A DNA stretch of 61,639 nt, taken from assembly GCA_023434145.1 (NCBI GenBank), contig JAEYTI010000025.1:1-61639 (forward strand), given 5' to 3'. A program made the translations under genes and the position numbers. The notes beneath the pieces are model-generated. The model was not told where the DNA came from and made no database searches. It saw only the letters and a list, made by a program, of their open reading frames with translations. Of this stretch, positions 9,095 through 18,150 are shown one piece after another (position 1 is the first letter of the stretch; each line of letters opens with the position of its first letter). This DNA comes from Chloroflexota bacterium (GTDB taxonomy: Bacteria; Chloroflexota; Anaerolineae; Anaerolineales; Anaerolineaceae).

Positions 9095-10610
9095 AAACAG
9101 GGATTGTGGCTCGATACAAACCGACATTCTGAACAGCCGGTCTCTGTATATCGTCTCCAATCGCGGTCCGGTCACCATCCATGCCGACGATTCAGGTGAG
9201 AATCGTTTTCAACGCAGCGGCGGCGGGCTGGTAACGGCGCTGCTGGAGTTGGCAAAAAGCATTCCCTCCACGTGGATCGCCGCGGCGATGGGAGAAGAGG
9301 ACCGCGCCTGGAAAGAGGGCGACCTGCCTCTGGGCGAGGGAGAAGAGAAGATCCATGTGCAGTTTGTGCCGTTGGATCAGGAGGTGTACGATGGCTACTA
9401 CCAGACCATCTCCAATCCGCTGCTGTGGTTCTTGCAGCACTCGCTGTGGGATTTTGCCAACGCGCCCACTATCAACCGTGACACCTGGAAGGCGTGGAAT
9501 GACGGCTACGTTGCTGCCAACAAGGCCTTTGCCGATGCGGTGGTAGACGCAGTCCAACGGGATCGCAAGCCTGCCCTGGTGATGCTGCAAGATTATCATC
9601 TGTACCTTACCCCGCGCTTTATCCGCAACAGGCTGCGCATCCGGCGCAATTTGCTCCTCACGCACTTCATCCACATTCCCTGGCCTGGGCCGGAGGACTG
9701 GGGTCTTCTGCCGGGCAAAATGCGCGAAGCCATTCTCGATGGTCTGTGCGCGCTGGATCTGGTGGGCTTCCAGACTAGCGAAGACGCGCTCAACTTCATC
9801 CGCACCTGCGAGTCGCTGCTGCCCGGCGCGCAAGTCAACTACCGGCGCGGGTGGGTGGAATTTCGCAATCACGTTACCCACGTGCGCGATTTTCCCATTT
9901 CCATCGACGTCGACTCGGTTTGTGCCCAGTCCGAAACCGAGGAGGTGGCTCAGTTCCGCGACCAGATCGCCGACCTGATTGGAGAGCGCAAGATGATCTT
10001 GCGCATCGAACGCACCGAGCCAAGCAAGAACATTGTTCGCGGCTTTCAGGCCTACGACGAAATGCTGGAGACCCATCCAGAGCACCAGCACAACGTGCAA
10101 TTTGTAGCCATCATGGTCCCTTCGCGGTTAGAGGTAGAAGAGTATCAGGGTTATTTGGATAAGATCATGGCTGCAGCGGGCAATGTAAACGCCCGCTATG
10201 GCACGCCGGATTGGGAGCCGGTACGCGTGCTGGTCGGCGAGAGCTATCCGCGCGCTCTGGCGGCCATGCAGCTTTATGATGTACTGCTGGTAAACCCTGT
10301 AGCGGATGGAATGAACCTGGTCGCCAAAGAGGGGCCGGTGGTCAACCACCGGAGTGGCGTGGTCGTGCTTTCAGAGCGGGCTGGGGCGCATCAGCAGCTT
10401 GGCGAGCACGCGCTGGTGATTGCGCCGGTGGATGTATCTGCCACGGCGGAGGCGCTGCACAATGCGCTAACCATGCAGCCTAACGAGCGGGCGCGGCGAG
10501 CGCAGGCTTTGCGCATGGCAGTGGAGCGAGAAGATATCCACCTGTGGTTGTGCTGGCAGATGGACGCCATCCGCGGGATGCTGCGGCGCGCGCGAGAGAA
10601 AAAGAAATGA
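9084..10610 (+). CDS. otsA: GT20 trehalose-6-phosphate synthase-type glycosyltransferase
   Basis: Retaining GT-B enzyme of 508 residues that transfers glucose from a nucleotide sugar to a phosphorylated acceptor, classically glucose 6-phosphate. Residues lining the OtsA active site can be matched: the Arg of 'SNRGPV', the GGGL loop, Tyr and Trp in 'YYQTISNPLLWF', Asp in 'LQDYHLYL', His in 'HFIHIPWPGPE', Arg and Lys in 'RIERTEPSKN', and 'VADGMNLVAKEG'. The usual 'SNRLP' and 'LDYSKG' motifs read 'SNRGP' and 'TEPSKN' here, so this is a divergent branch and the acceptor is uncertain. The start at ATG 9084 has GGAGGTG upstream and overlaps the glycosidase by 11 nt; it overlaps the next gene by ATGA. 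Confidence 0.85.
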   Translation: MQSENRDCGSIQTDILNSRSLYIVSNRGPVTIHADDSGENRFQRSGGGLVTALLELAKSIPSTWIAAAMGEEDRAWKEGDLPLGEGEEKIHVQFVPLDQEVYDGYYQTISNPLLWFLQHSLWDFANAPTINRDTWKAWNDGYVAANKAFADAVVDAVQRDRKPALVMLQDYHLYLTPRFIRNRLRIRRNLLLTHFIHIPWPGPEDWGLLPGKMREAILDGLCALDLVGFQTSEDALNFIRTCESLLPGAQVNYRRGWVEFRNHVTHVRDFPISIDVDSVCAQSETEEVAQFRDQIADLIGERKMILRIERTEPSKNIVRGFQAYDEMLETHPEHQHNVQFVAIMVPSRLEVEEYQGYLDKIMAAAGNVNARYGTPDWEPVRVLVGESYPRALAAMQLYDVLLVNPVADGMNLVAKEGPVVNHRSGVVVLSERAGAHQQLGEHALVIAPVDVSATAEALHNALTMQPNERARRAQALRMAVEREDIHLWLCWQMDAIRGMLRRAREKKK

Positions 10611-11854
10611 CAAAGCCAACGGTGGGCATTCTTCACTACAGCGCGCCGCCTGTTGTGGGCGGCGTAGAGGCGGTGATCGAGTCGCACGCGCGGCTGTTCG
10701 TTCGTGCCGGTTACCCGGTTACAGTGATCGCCGGGCGCGGTGAACAGGGCGGCTTGCCCAAAGGAACGCAGTTCGTTTTGCTGCCGGAGCTGGATACGCA
10801 GCACCCGGAGACACTGGAGATCGCCACGCAGTTGAACGCCGGGAGGGTTCCGCCGGGTTTTTCTGTTGTGCAGGGGCGCATCCGTGAGTCGCTGCGCCTC
10901 GTGCTGGAAAAACTGGACGTGCTGATCGCCCATAACGTGTTTACCAAGCATTTCAATATTCCGCTCACCGCCGCGTTGTTTGATCTGCTGAACGACGGAA
11001 CGATCCGCCGGTGCATTTCATGGGTGCACGATATCACCTGGACCAGCCCAAACTCTCGCCGTTTTGTGTTCGAGAGTTACCCGTGGGATCTGCTGCGTAC
11101 GCATCACCCGGCTATCACGCAGGTGGTGATCTCGGAGCAGCGGCAGGAGATGCTCGCCGGGCTGCTCGAACTGCCGCCCGAGTCGATTGCCATTGTGCAG
11201 AACGGGATCGACCCGGCGCTGTGGTATGGCTGGACGGAAACGGTTGCGGGAATCGTAGACCGTTTCGACCTGCTCAACGCCGCGCCGCTGTTACTGATGC
11301 CCGTGCGTGTGACACAGGCCAAGAACGTGGAGTTTTCCGCCGAAGTGCTGTCGGAGCTTCGCGGGATGGGCTGCCAGCCAAAGCTCGTGGTCACCGGTCC
11401 GCCAGATCCGCACAGCGAGGGCGGGATAGAATACTACCGCGGCTTGCTAGATCTGCGCGCAAAGATGGGGCTGGAAGGCGCGCTGCACTTTGCTTACGAG
11501 GCAAAGGTATCGGGCGGCACGCAGCTTTTAACACAGGAGGAAGTGGCCTCGTTGATGCGCATGGGTGACATGGTGTTTATGCCCAGCCACCGTGAGGGCT
11601 TTGGCATCCCGGTGCTGGAAGCCGGGTTGATCGGAATACCGGTCGCTGCCAGCACGGCTGTGCCTGCCGCTGTGGAAACAGGCAAATGCTGCCTGACCCT
11701 GTTCGATCCGGATGAAAGCGCCCAAACCGTCGCCGGGCGGATGCTGGAGACACTGAATGCCAGCCCGGTGTACGCTTACCGGCGGCAGGTTCGCCAGGAA
11801 TATACCTGGGAGCAAATATTCCGGGAGAAAATTGAGCCGCTGGTGGAGGTGTGA
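10607..11854 (+). CDS. GT4-type (group 1) glycosyltransferase
   Basis: Cytoplasmic retaining GT-B glycosyltransferase of 415 residues. The N-terminal glycine-rich loop 'PPVVGGVEAVIESHARLF' and the C-terminal EX7E motif ('HREGFGIPVLEAG') place it in the GT4 superfamily. ATG 10607 overlaps the stop of the GT20 gene (ATGA), so translation is coupled. Its position between synthase and phosphatase genes suggests that the final product is a more elaborate glycoside than plain trehalose, or that this enzyme makes an alternative donor or acceptor. The substrate is not predictable. Confidence 0.82.
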   Translation: MTKPTVGILHYSAPPVVGGVEAVIESHARLFVRAGYPVTVIAGRGEQGGLPKGTQFVLLPELDTQHPETLEIATQLNAGRVPPGFSVVQGRIRESLRLVLEKLDVLIAHNVFTKHFNIPLTAALFDLLNDGTIRRCISWVHDITWTSPNSRRFVFESYPWDLLRTHHPAITQVVISEQRQEMLAGLLELPPESIAIVQNGIDPALWYGWTETVAGIVDRFDLLNAAPLLLMPVRVTQAKNVEFSAEVLSELRGMGCQPKLVVTGPPDPHSEGGIEYYRGLLDLRAKMGLEGALHFAYEAKVSGGTQLLTQEEVASLMRMGDMVFMPSHREGFGIPVLEAGLIGIPVAASTAVPAAVETGKCCLTLFDPDESAQTVAGRMLETLNASPVYAYRRQVRQEYTWEQIFREKIEPLVEV

Positions 11855-11892
11855 CATGGTAACGAGCAGCGATGATGGGCGATTCCACCCTG

Positions 11893-11916
11893 GCCTGGCG
11901 GTTGAAACCGCCAGGC
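11893..11916 (+). repeat. Short palindrome of the GGTTGAAACC repeat family
   Basis: The arms GCCTGGCGGTT and AACCGCCAGGC form a hairpin around a GA centre in the 78-bp gap between the GT4 and otsB genes. The same palindrome type caps the larger repeats at 12741-12930 and 29796-29974, so this looks like a solitary end of that element. Confidence 0.6.
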
Positions 11917-11932
11917 GAAATAAAGGATCCTA

Positions 11933-12721
11933 ATGACTGTGAATCCCAGCGAATTAGGCACGTGGCTGGCAGGCGGCGGGCGCTGCTGGCTGTTTTTAGA
12001 TTATGATGGCACGCTCGCGCCGTTCGCCCCGGCGCCGGACGTAATCCTGCCCGATGAACCGCTCATCACCATCATTCGGCGGCTGGCGCGATACCCAGAA
12101 TGCCTGCGCGTGGTGATTTTGAGCGGGCGGCGACTGGCAGATATTGAGCAGCTTTTGCCGGTAGAGGGGGTTTTGTTGGCGGGAACCTACGGCATCGAGA
12201 TGGTCGGCTGGGACGGCAAACAAGAGGCGCTGTTCGAGTTTGAGAAGGATCGCCCGTTCCTCGATCAACTCAAACAGGCATGGGAAAAGGTGCTCGGAGG
12301 CCGGGAGACATACTATCTGGAAGATAAAGGTTACGCGCTGGCGATCCATGCCCGGCGCGCGCCAGACTCCGAAGCCCGCGAGACCATCGCCGAGGCTGCG
12401 CGCGTGGCCGGCGAGCTGGGCATCCGCGGCACATTCCGGATTTTGGGTGGCTATAAGTTTCTCGAGATCGCCCCGGTTGTGGCGGATAAAGGCCAGTCGA
12501 TCGGCTTGCTGCTCAAGCGCTTCGAGTGGCCTAACGCCCGAATTCTCTACTTTGGCGATGACGATAAAGACGAATCGGCCTTTGAGGTGGTGCAAAAGCT
12601 GGGCGGGACCGCTACCCTGGTCGGTCAGCCCCGCCAGACATATGCCGAGGCACGATTGGAGGATCCGTACGCGGTTCGGGCATGGTTGAGCGGTCTGGCG
12701 GAGGCGCTGGAGGGGCGATAG
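11933..12721 (+). CDS. otsB: Trehalose-6-phosphate phosphatase (HAD superfamily)
   Basis: HAD-type phosphatase of 262 residues that removes phosphate from trehalose 6-phosphate or a closely related disaccharide phosphate, the last step after the GT20 synthase. Motif I is 'FLDYDGTLAPF' with the nucleophilic Asp, motif II is 'VVILSGRR', and motifs III and IV are the Lys region 'KFLEIAP...DKG' and 'YFGDDDKDESAF'. The lid-type cap domain between them fits the OtsB (type IIB) subgroup. The start has AAGGA upstream and comes just after the short palindromic repeat. It is the last gene of the operon and faces the vWA gene across a repeat element. Confidence 0.9.
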   Translation: MTVNPSELGTWLAGGGRCWLFLDYDGTLAPFAPAPDVILPDEPLITIIRRLARYPECLRVVILSGRRLADIEQLLPVEGVLLAGTYGIEMVGWDGKQEALFEFEKDRPFLDQLKQAWEKVLGGRETYYLEDKGYALAIHARRAPDSEARETIAEAARVAGELGIRGTFRILGGYKFLEIAPVVADKGQSIGLLLKRFEWPNARILYFGDDDKDESAFEVVQKLGGTATLVGQPRQTYAEARLEDPYAVRAWLSGLAEALEGR

Positions 12722-12740
12722 GATCGATAGGAGCAACCAC

Positions 12741-12930
12741 TGCCAGGCGGCTCAAGCCACGGCTAGGTCAACGAAGCCCCACCTTCGTGGGGCTCCCTTT
12801 TGTGCATGATTCGGTTCTGAATATTCCCGCCGGACGAAATCCTCGGTTGTTACACGGTAAAGCAAATCTCATTTCTTAACCCCACGAAGGTGGGGTTTTG
12901 GTACGTTGCCGCGGTTTCAACCGCCAGGCA
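12741..12930. repeat. Repeat element with terminal inverted repeats (family A, copy 1)
   Basis: The left end (TGCCAGGCGGCTCAAGCC, then AGCCCCACCTTCGTGGGGCT) and the right end (AACCCCACGAAGGTGGGGTT, then GCGGTTTCAACCGCCAGGCA) are inverted copies of each other, and each contains its own hairpin. There is no ORF inside, which is MITE-like. It lies between the convergent otsB and vWA genes and its hairpins with T-runs may end both transcripts. The rest of the gap (12931-13134) shows no gene; an inverted pair GCTTCGCGGGAGA / TCTCCCGCGAAGC (about 13041-13097) is visible there. Confidence 0.65.
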
Positions 12931-13134
12931 AGGCTGCGACACGGAATAGGTAGAGCAGATTCCACCCCGCTGCGCCTCCAGATGCCTTTATCCATAAGAA
13001 TACACCTCTCTCTATTTTCGGGCTTTGACGAAAATTGAGGGCTTCGCGGGAGATCACCTGGTTGAAACAGACGAGATGGTTCTCCCGCGAAGCACGGAGA
13101 AGCAGCGAAGCTGCGGGGATGAGGCGTCTTTCTC

Positions 13135-16053
13135 TTACTTCTTCCGCGCCCTTCGCTTCGCCTCTCGCAGCCGCGCCATCGCATCTTCCGGCGTCGTCTC
13201 CGGTTTTGGGGCGGAGGGCTGTGCCGGTTCGGAGGGCGGTTCCTCCTGCCGTGTGGGCTGTGACTGCTGCGGTGGAGCAGCGGTTGGTCGTTCTGCGCGC
13301 TCGGTGCGCCTTCTCGCGCGCTCGCGGGCGCTGAACAGGTTGCCCAGCGCAGGAGTCTCGGGTTTGCCGACCGGCCTGCCGGGCAGCCGCTCGATCACCC
13401 AGGAGCGTGCGTTTTGCAGATCGCGGCGGCTGACCATCACGCGGCGTAAGGCTACATCCAGCGGGAAGAGCAGGGCCGCCAGCGTCAGCAGCGCGCGCCA
13501 GATCTCGCGGGCGGTGTCGGTGGAGGGCAGGTTGTGCAGGAATGCCTGCACGGGATCTAGCAAGAGTCCGCCGCCGGTCACTTCCGCCAGCGCTTCGAGC
13601 AGGCCGACGTTGATGCCGCCCGCGCGGTATTCCGGCGAGTAGGGCACTACCAGACCGAGCATGGCGGTGCCGTTGAGCTGTTCGCCGTTGCGGTTATTGA
13701 CCTGCACCAGGTACGTGCCCGGCATATCGGCCCGCGTGACGGCGCGATACTTGCCCGGCCCCACCTGTTCCAATTGGATGGTTTGTGACTGGTTTTGCGG
13801 GTTGATCAGCGTCGCTTCCAGCGAAAGATCGTTGATTGGGCGGGAGTTCTCGCCCAGAGTCATCGCGTCTACTTCAATTACTGCGCCTTCGTCCTGAATG
13901 CTCACCCGCGGGGTTAATTCCTGGCTGGGCGGGGGAGGCAGCAGGCCGTCGATCATCTGGGCGGTAAAGAGGGCAAAGTCTTGCCACTGCACCCACTCGG
14001 TGCCCCATTTGCCTTTCAGGTCTGATGTCCAGGCAGCGGCGCGACCCACCCCATACTGCCAGGAGGTGTAGAGCGGATCACCGCGCGGGGAGAGAAGCTC
14101 GTTGCGCGCGGTACCTTTAGGAGACGTACCATTATAGCCATATAGAATTGGCAAACGAGTCGCGTCAATGCCCCTAAGTGTTGGCGTAAAGTCCATCGGC
14201 ATTGCAAAAACAACTTCCTCAATGATGTACTGTCCGGCGGCGGTGACCGTTTCTTTAAGGAAGATATCTGGCACGCGCATCATATCGATGGCGGGGTAGT
14301 ACACGCCGCCACCTTCACCGGCTAGCTGCTCCAGGTACAGCGCGGAGCCTTCTCCAGCGGCTACGATGGAGAGCGTAATTCCCTCTTCTTGCATCTGATC
14401 CACCAATGGGCTGAGATCACCGGTGTGCACCCAGCCGTCAGTCATCAGAATGATGTGCTTGCGCTTGGCATCCACACCTTTCAGCGCCTCGTAGGCCTCA
14501 GTGACTCCGCTGACCATGTTGGTCTGGCCTTCGGCGGCAAAGGTTCCGATAGCAGTCTCCAGCGCGGCATACCCTGGAAGCTTCTGCACTTCCAGCGCCC
14601 AGCGCGCTGATTCGTCAAACGTTACCACGCCCAGGTAATCTTGCTCGCCCAGCGCGCCCGAGGCGCTCATAATCGCCGCTTTGGCGATATCTACCTTGGG
14701 CTGGCCGGTTTCGGTGGGCGTATAGCTCTGGTTGAGGTCGGGGTTGTCGCAGTGGCAGCGGCCCATGCTGCCAGACTTATCCACCGCCACAATCAGCGCG
14801 AGATTGGCGGCAAGCTCCTTACTGCGCACGTCCATATAAACGGGCATTACCTCTTCGATTTGAGAGCGGAGATACCCTCCGGCCCCAAATGAATTCTCTC
14901 CGCCGATCATCAAAAGCCCTTTCCCGAGTTCACCCACATAGGTAGGCATAAAACTAATAAAATCGACTGGCAAATTATCTTTAGGGACATTTGCCAAGAT
15001 AATCACATCATATCCAGCTATTTCAGAAGGCGTAGCTGAGACCTGCGCGGGGGTGATGGGCTGAATGCGAAAATCTGATTCGGCCAGCGCGGCGCGCAGA
15101 TTCTCGCCTTCGCCCGGCGTGCCCTCGACGAGCAAGATATTGGGCGGGCCTTCCACGCGGGTGAACGCCGAGGCTTCGTTATTCTGCAAGCGGTTGTCGG
15201 CGTCGGGAATGATCTGCACGCGGAAGCGCCGGAAGTTCTGCAAGCTGCCTTCCGCAGCGGTGTGCTCCAGGCCCGGGATGGTGATCGGATAGCGGTTCTG
15301 CCCCTGGCTCAGGTTCACTTCCTGGCTGTGTACGGGCGCGTCATCCAAAAACACGCGCAGGGTAGCCCCCACCGCGGCAGAACTGGTAATGGTGATGTCC
15401 AATGGCACGTTCTGGCCTTCGCGGACCAGCGCGGGCGCTTCCACCGAGTCGACCAGCACTTCGATATCGCCTTGCGCCTCGCCCAGCGGAACGTACTGGA
15501 GCTCAATATCTTGCAGCGCAGCGAGCTCGGCCTGGCGCAGGGCAAAGCTGAGATTTTCGCGTCCATCCGAGAGCAGCACCAGGCGTTTCGCGCCTTCATC
15601 GGGGAATAGCGCCAGCCCAAGTTGCAGGGCGCTGGCAATATCCGTGCGCGTAGAGACCGGAACCGAGGAGATACGCGAGAGCGTGCTGTCTTCGCTCGCC
15701 AGCCGCTCTACCAGCGCGTCCTCGCCGAACACCACGACCGCCGAGCGGTCACTGGCGGGCATGGCTTCGATGGCCTGGCGAATCAGCGACTCACCACGGG
15801 CCTGTTCCTCGGGCGGGATGCTGTCGGAAGCGTCGAGGATGAACACAGCGGTGAGCGTGCGCGAAGGCAGGCGAAGCTGAATGCCCGCCAGTGCGAAGAC
15901 GATGCTGAACAGCAGGATGCTGCGCAGCGCCAGCCCGCCCCACAGCCGCCATTTGCTGAACGCGCGGCGTCCCAGCAGCGCCAGCCCAATGGTAATGGGG
16001 ATGAGCAGCAGCAGCCACAGGTATTGCGGATAGACAAATGATATTCCTACCAT
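13135..16053 (-). CDS. Large membrane protein with two vWA domains
   Basis: Membrane protein of about 972 residues and last gene of the MoxR operon. Two N-terminal membrane helices (about 8-60) precede a vWA domain with a MIDAS-type 'DASDS' motif (68-200), an Ig-like stretch, a glutamine-amidotransferase-like fold (about 310-410; 'ILLVEGTPGEGENLRAAL') and a second vWA domain with 'VDKSGSM' (about 430-600). Another beta domain, a C-terminal membrane helix and a basic Pro/Gln-rich tail follow. vWA domains bind protein partners through metal, and MoxR-type ATPases are thought to remodel such complexes. A second in-frame ATG at 16056 is possible; I prefer 16053 because of its spacing from AAGG. 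The exact cellular role is unknown. Confidence 0.85.
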   Translation of the reverse strand: MVGISFVYPQYLWLLLLIPITIGLALLGRRAFSKWRLWGGLALRSILLFSIVFALAGIQLRLPSRTLTAVFILDASDSIPPEEQARGESLIRQAIEAMPASDRSAVVVFGEDALVERLASEDSTLSRISSVPVSTRTDIASALQLGLALFPDEGAKRLVLLSDGRENLSFALRQAELAALQDIELQYVPLGEAQGDIEVLVDSVEAPALVREGQNVPLDITITSSAAVGATLRVFLDDAPVHSQEVNLSQGQNRYPITIPGLEHTAAEGSLQNFRRFRVQIIPDADNRLQNNEASAFTRVEGPPNILLVEGTPGEGENLRAALAESDFRIQPITPAQVSATPSEIAGYDVIILANVPKDNLPVDFISFMPTYVGELGKGLLMIGGENSFGAGGYLRSQIEEVMPVYMDVRSKELAANLALIVAVDKSGSMGRCHCDNPDLNQSYTPTETGQPKVDIAKAAIMSASGALGEQDYLGVVTFDESARWALEVQKLPGYAALETAIGTFAAEGQTNMVSGVTEAYEALKGVDAKRKHIILMTDGWVHTGDLSPLVDQMQEEGITLSIVAAGEGSALYLEQLAGEGGGVYYPAIDMMRVPDIFLKETVTAAGQYIIEEVVFAMPMDFTPTLRGIDATRLPILYGYNGTSPKGTARNELLSPRGDPLYTSWQYGVGRAAAWTSDLKGKWGTEWVQWQDFALFTAQMIDGLLPPPPSQELTPRVSIQDEGAVIEVDAMTLGENSRPINDLSLEATLINPQNQSQTIQLEQVGPGKYRAVTRADMPGTYLVQVNNRNGEQLNGTAMLGLVVPYSPEYRAGGINVGLLEALAEVTGGGLLLDPVQAFLHNLPSTDTAREIWRALLTLAALLFPLDVALRRVMVSRRDLQNARSWVIERLPGRPVGKPETPALGNLFSARERARRRTERAERPTAAPPQQSQPTRQEEPPSEPAQPSAPKPETTPEDAMARLREAKRRARKK

Positions 16054-16078
16054 CATTCCCTTCTTATCGGTATCAGGC

Positions 16079-16131
16079 AGGTTTCTGTCGGGTTGCGGGT
16101 GCTTTTTGCATCCGCAACCCGACAGAAACCT
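16079..16131. repeat. Long perfect hairpin between operon genes
   Basis: A stem of about 24 bp (16079-16102 with 16108-16131, one G-T pair) has a TTTTT loop. It separates the stop of the upstream vWA gene (16141) from the start of the next one, inside an operon. There is no U-run after the stem in the minus direction, so it may adjust mRNA stability or act as a weak terminator. Confidence 0.7.
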
Positions 16132-16140
16132 TACCCATCC

Positions 16141-18150
16141 CTACCTCTTATTGTTGAAAAGCCTTCGACCGGCGGCAGGTCGACCGGAGGCGGGCGGCTG
16201 CCGGAACAGGTCGCGCAGGCGGGTGAGCGCGGCGCGGTGATACACCAGCCATTCACCGGCCAGCAGACCCAGCGCCAGCAGCGCCAGCGGGCGCCACCAT
16301 TCGCGCATGGCCTGCTGCGGCAGCCGCCCATCCTCGCCCTGTTCGGATGCCAGCCCAGGCAGGTTATCCGCTGGCAGCAGGCTCGATTCCTGCGGCGAGA
16401 ACAAGTTGACGGCAAACTCGACCTGGAACTCTTCACCCGCGCGGACGGTATATACGCCCAGTTGGGTGGTATCGGCAAACACAAAGCGGCCCAGTTCGTT
16501 GGTCAGGGTTTCGGTCGATCCATCAGGCATAGTTACCGAGGCGGTCTGTGCTCCCTCGGGCGCGCTGAAGGAGATCGACTCGCCCGCCAGCACGGTGGTG
16601 GGAATGGCGCTGCGGCTGCCCGGAGCCAGCCAATCGATCAGGTTGGCCCACAGCAGCGGGAAAGCCACCTGGAGCTGCAAATCGGAGCGGCGCAAGTCAA
16701 AGGCCAGCACGGCGATGCGCCGCCCGTCTACCTCGCCGCGGAACAGCAGCGGGACGTTGCCTTCATCCAACTCACCCGCGACGACCGGGGTGGCCCAGGA
16801 TGGCAGCGGCACGTGCACGGCTTGCAGAACTCCGACCGTATCCAGGCTCACGTTGACGACCAGCGGATCGTTTGGATCGATGATGCGCGGGGTGGGTAGA
16901 TCGACCAGCCCAGTGGTGGTGAAGTACTGGGTGCTGCGCGTGGGCGCGATGAACAGCAGGCTGCCCGAGGCAGGAAGTGTATCTGGCACGTAGCTGTCGT
17001 AGATGGTCAGGCCAATGCCCGTATCATCATCCGGTACAACGGCTACTGTCGGGCGCGGGGTGGGGGTGGGGTCGCCTTCTTCTACTACTGCCGGTGCAAT
17101 CGGCTCAATGATCGCTTCCGATACGACCACACTGTCACCCATGGCAGCAAACACCGTGCGGATAAAACGGTTTCCGGGAGTTACCACGCGCACGGTGAGC
17201 GGCTCCACCTCCTGCGCAACCGCCACGGCGCGGTCGTCCAGCGGCAAGATGTCGGCGGCATTTGCCACTTCACCCAGCCGGGCTTCAATCTGCCGGGTTT
17301 CGATAGACAGTTCTTCTGCGATCACGTTCTGCTGCCCGCCGGGCGGAATGTCAACCAGATCGTTGGCGTAGACCTGCATGCCATCCGCGAAGAGCGTAAC
17401 ACGGCGCGAGGCGGGCGCGGTGCCGTAGTTGCTCACCTGCACAAAGGCGGTCAGGGCTCCCCGATCTTGCTGGAGGGATAGCAGGCTGATTGCCTGGTTT
17501 TCGCCGCTGGTACCAAAGGGCAGGTAGCGCAGCACGCCGCGCAGCGTCAACCGCTCGGGCAGGGTCACGCGTCCATCGGAGAGCACGATGATTTCCGCGC
17601 CTGGCTGCCGCGCGGCGATGGCGGAGGCAAGCTCCAGCGCCACGGCCAGTTCAGCGCCGCCGGTGCCTGCCCGCACGCTTTCAATTGCCAGATAGGCCTG
17701 ACGGCGATCGAGGCTGGAAGAAACCAGCACGCGCGCCTCGCGCCCGGCTTCGATGACCGTCACACGGGCGTTATCGGGCATGTCATCGACAAGCTGGCGC
17801 GCGCGCTGCTTGGCAGCATCCAGGCGGGTGGGGGCGGTATCCGTCGCCGCCATGCTGGCAGAACTGTCGATGATGATCACCGCCGCCTGCCCGCTGGCGC
17901 CTTCGCTCCAATAGAAGGGCCGCGCCAGCGCAAAGATCATCGCCAGCAGGAACAAGAGCTGGAGGATCATCAGCAGGTTAGGTTTCAGTTTCTGCCAGGG
18001 GGCATTGGCTTCCACGTCGCGTACCATGCGCCGCCACAGATAGTTGCTGGGCACAGGCCGTTCCACCCGCCGCAGCTTGAGCAGGTACAGCGCCACGATG
18101 ATCGGCAGCAGCAGGCCAAGCAGGAATGCGCCGGGGGCTAAAAAGTTCAT
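16141..18150 (-). CDS. BatA-like vWA membrane protein
   Basis: Membrane protein of 669 residues of the 'aerotolerance regulator' BatA type. It has two N-terminal membrane helices (about 5-25 and 55-78; 'LLGLLLPIIVALYLLKL', 'LLMILQLLFLLAMIFALAR') that flank a basic loop. A vWA domain with MIDAS 'DSSASM' (about 88-270) follows, then beta-sandwich and amidotransferase-like regions, and a C-terminal helix ('ALLALGLLAGEWLVYHR', about 635-655) before a basic tail. The frame runs upstream to 18270, but MNFLAPGAF at 18150 overlaps the DUF58 stop as ATGA and is clearly the start. It probably forms a membrane complex with the other vWA protein. Confidence 0.88.
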   Translation of the reverse strand: MNFLAPGAFLLGLLLPIIVALYLLKLRRVERPVPSNYLWRRMVRDVEANAPWQKLKPNLLMILQLLFLLAMIFALARPFYWSEGASGQAAVIIIDSSASMAATDTAPTRLDAAKQRARQLVDDMPDNARVTVIEAGREARVLVSSSLDRRQAYLAIESVRAGTGGAELAVALELASAIAARQPGAEIIVLSDGRVTLPERLTLRGVLRYLPFGTSGENQAISLLSLQQDRGALTAFVQVSNYGTAPASRRVTLFADGMQVYANDLVDIPPGGQQNVIAEELSIETRQIEARLGEVANAADILPLDDRAVAVAQEVEPLTVRVVTPGNRFIRTVFAAMGDSVVVSEAIIEPIAPAVVEEGDPTPTPRPTVAVVPDDDTGIGLTIYDSYVPDTLPASGSLLFIAPTRSTQYFTTTGLVDLPTPRIIDPNDPLVVNVSLDTVGVLQAVHVPLPSWATPVVAGELDEGNVPLLFRGEVDGRRIAVLAFDLRRSDLQLQVAFPLLWANLIDWLAPGSRSAIPTTVLAGESISFSAPEGAQTASVTMPDGSTETLTNELGRFVFADTTQLGVYTVRAGEEFQVEFAVNLFSPQESSLLPADNLPGLASEQGEDGRLPQQAMREWWRPLALLALGLLAGEWLVYHRAALTRLRDLFRQPPASGRPAAGRRLFNNKR

